Positions 61,470-61,738 of a stretch of DNA of 61,738 nt are shown in pieces (positions within the stretch are counted from its first letter, which is position 1; every line of letters starts with the position of its first letter). This stretch comes from Gemmatimonadaceae bacterium (GTDB lineage Bacteria; Gemmatimonadota; Gemmatimonadetes; Gemmatimonadales; Gemmatimonadaceae), in assembly GCA_020852815.1 (NCBI GenBank), contig JADZAN010000004.1:1-61738 (forward strand). The letters are read 5' to 3'. The notes beneath the pieces were generated by a model. That model did not search any database. It was not told where the DNA came from and saw only the letters and a list, made by a program, of their open reading frames with translations. Both the position numbers and the translations under genes were made by a program.

Positions 61470-61738
61470 TTGCAAACTCTTAGGACAACCAGAACCGCGA
61501 CGAATGCCAGGATTGCTGCGAATCATCGTCGAATGGCTTTCTAGCTGGACGGCAAGACAAGCGCGCGAAAGCGCTGGTACGGCGAGCAGTCAACGAAGGG
61601 CAACGACGAAGTGCCTTGAACACGGAGGACGCACGGAGGCACGGAGGACCACGGAGAACAACAGTGCCAAGGTCTCCCCCGTGTACCTCCGTTCCTCCGT
61701 GTGTCCTCCGTGTTGAAAGCTCGTAGGAAAACCAGAAC
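61469..61738. repeat. Gene-free element: imperfect direct repeats around a CACGGAGG inverted repeat
   Basis: 270 bases without a gene. A 27-base sequence at 61469-61495 recurs at 61712-61738 with 22 matches (both end TAGGANAACCAGAAC). Inside, 61614-61719 is an inverted repeat of CACGGAGG units (left arm from TTGAACACGGAGG, right arm ending CCTCCGTGTTGAA) with a spacer of about 20 bases. It is the same family as at 32731-32898. The second direct repeat touches the window end, so the element may extend further. Confidence 0.8.

Overview
This is a GC-rich (roughly 70 percent) bacterial chromosome window with no rRNA, tRNA, CRISPR array or recognisable transposase. It is rich in Ser/Thr kinases, an ECF-sigma/kinase pair, secreted Asp-box beta-propellers and a GxxExxY protein. 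That mix suggests a soil-type Gram-negative such as Gemmatimonadota. The phylum is inferred from gene content and style, not from a marker gene.

Layout. (1) 1-8241, plus strand: a phospho-signalling block with a TPR kinase cut by the window edge, an FHA-domain membrane serine protease, a kinase with a PEGA-like tail, a PP2C phosphatase and another membrane kinase. Repeat-rich intergenic DNA follows. (2) 8390-19281: a large secreted Asp-box propeller protein, a Uma2-family protein, a small outer-membrane barrel, a TPR kinase with its ECF sigma factor, and an Ig-repeat lipoprotein. (3) 29830-19268, minus strand: recC-recB-recD followed by a PafB-PafC-type double WYL regulator, each junction overlapping by four bases. 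(4) 30255-33308: a membrane GGDEF/EAL protein and a GxxExxY protein inside an inverted repeat.

(5) 60110-33310, minus strand: a 19-gene, 26.8-kb contractile-tail cluster and the most interesting part of the window. It holds sheath, tube, hub (gpD-like), spike (gpV-like), PAAR-like tip, gp25, gpJ and a large baseplate protein in phage-tail order. There is no capsid, terminase, portal, integrase or lysis gene, and no AAA+ ATPase or T6SS membrane-complex gene. It carries unusual partners: a 647-residue fibre with about 104 Gly-X-Y collagen triplets, a small PASTA-domain protein, a 1205-residue Asp-box propeller, a 959-residue protein that fuses a zinc phospholipase C-like domain to about six membrane segments, and a 1130-residue helical protein with a repeated 'DPxxLLAPL' unit. 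The cluster is bounded at its 3' end by a convergent GxxExxY gene and at its 5' end by a divergent LuxR-type regulator with a degenerate receiver. I read it as a self-contained, non-canonical contractile injection system, possibly membrane-associated.

(6) 60321-61738: the LuxR-type regulator, a small receiver-like protein, and an isolated copy of the inverted repeat that surrounds the GxxExxY gene.

A window-wide signal is the heptamer CGTTAGG/CCTAACG. I counted 32 copies by eye on the two strands; in the copies I translated it is read as Leu-Gly (TTA-GG) or Pro-Asn (CCT-AAC), and it sometimes forms the stop codon.
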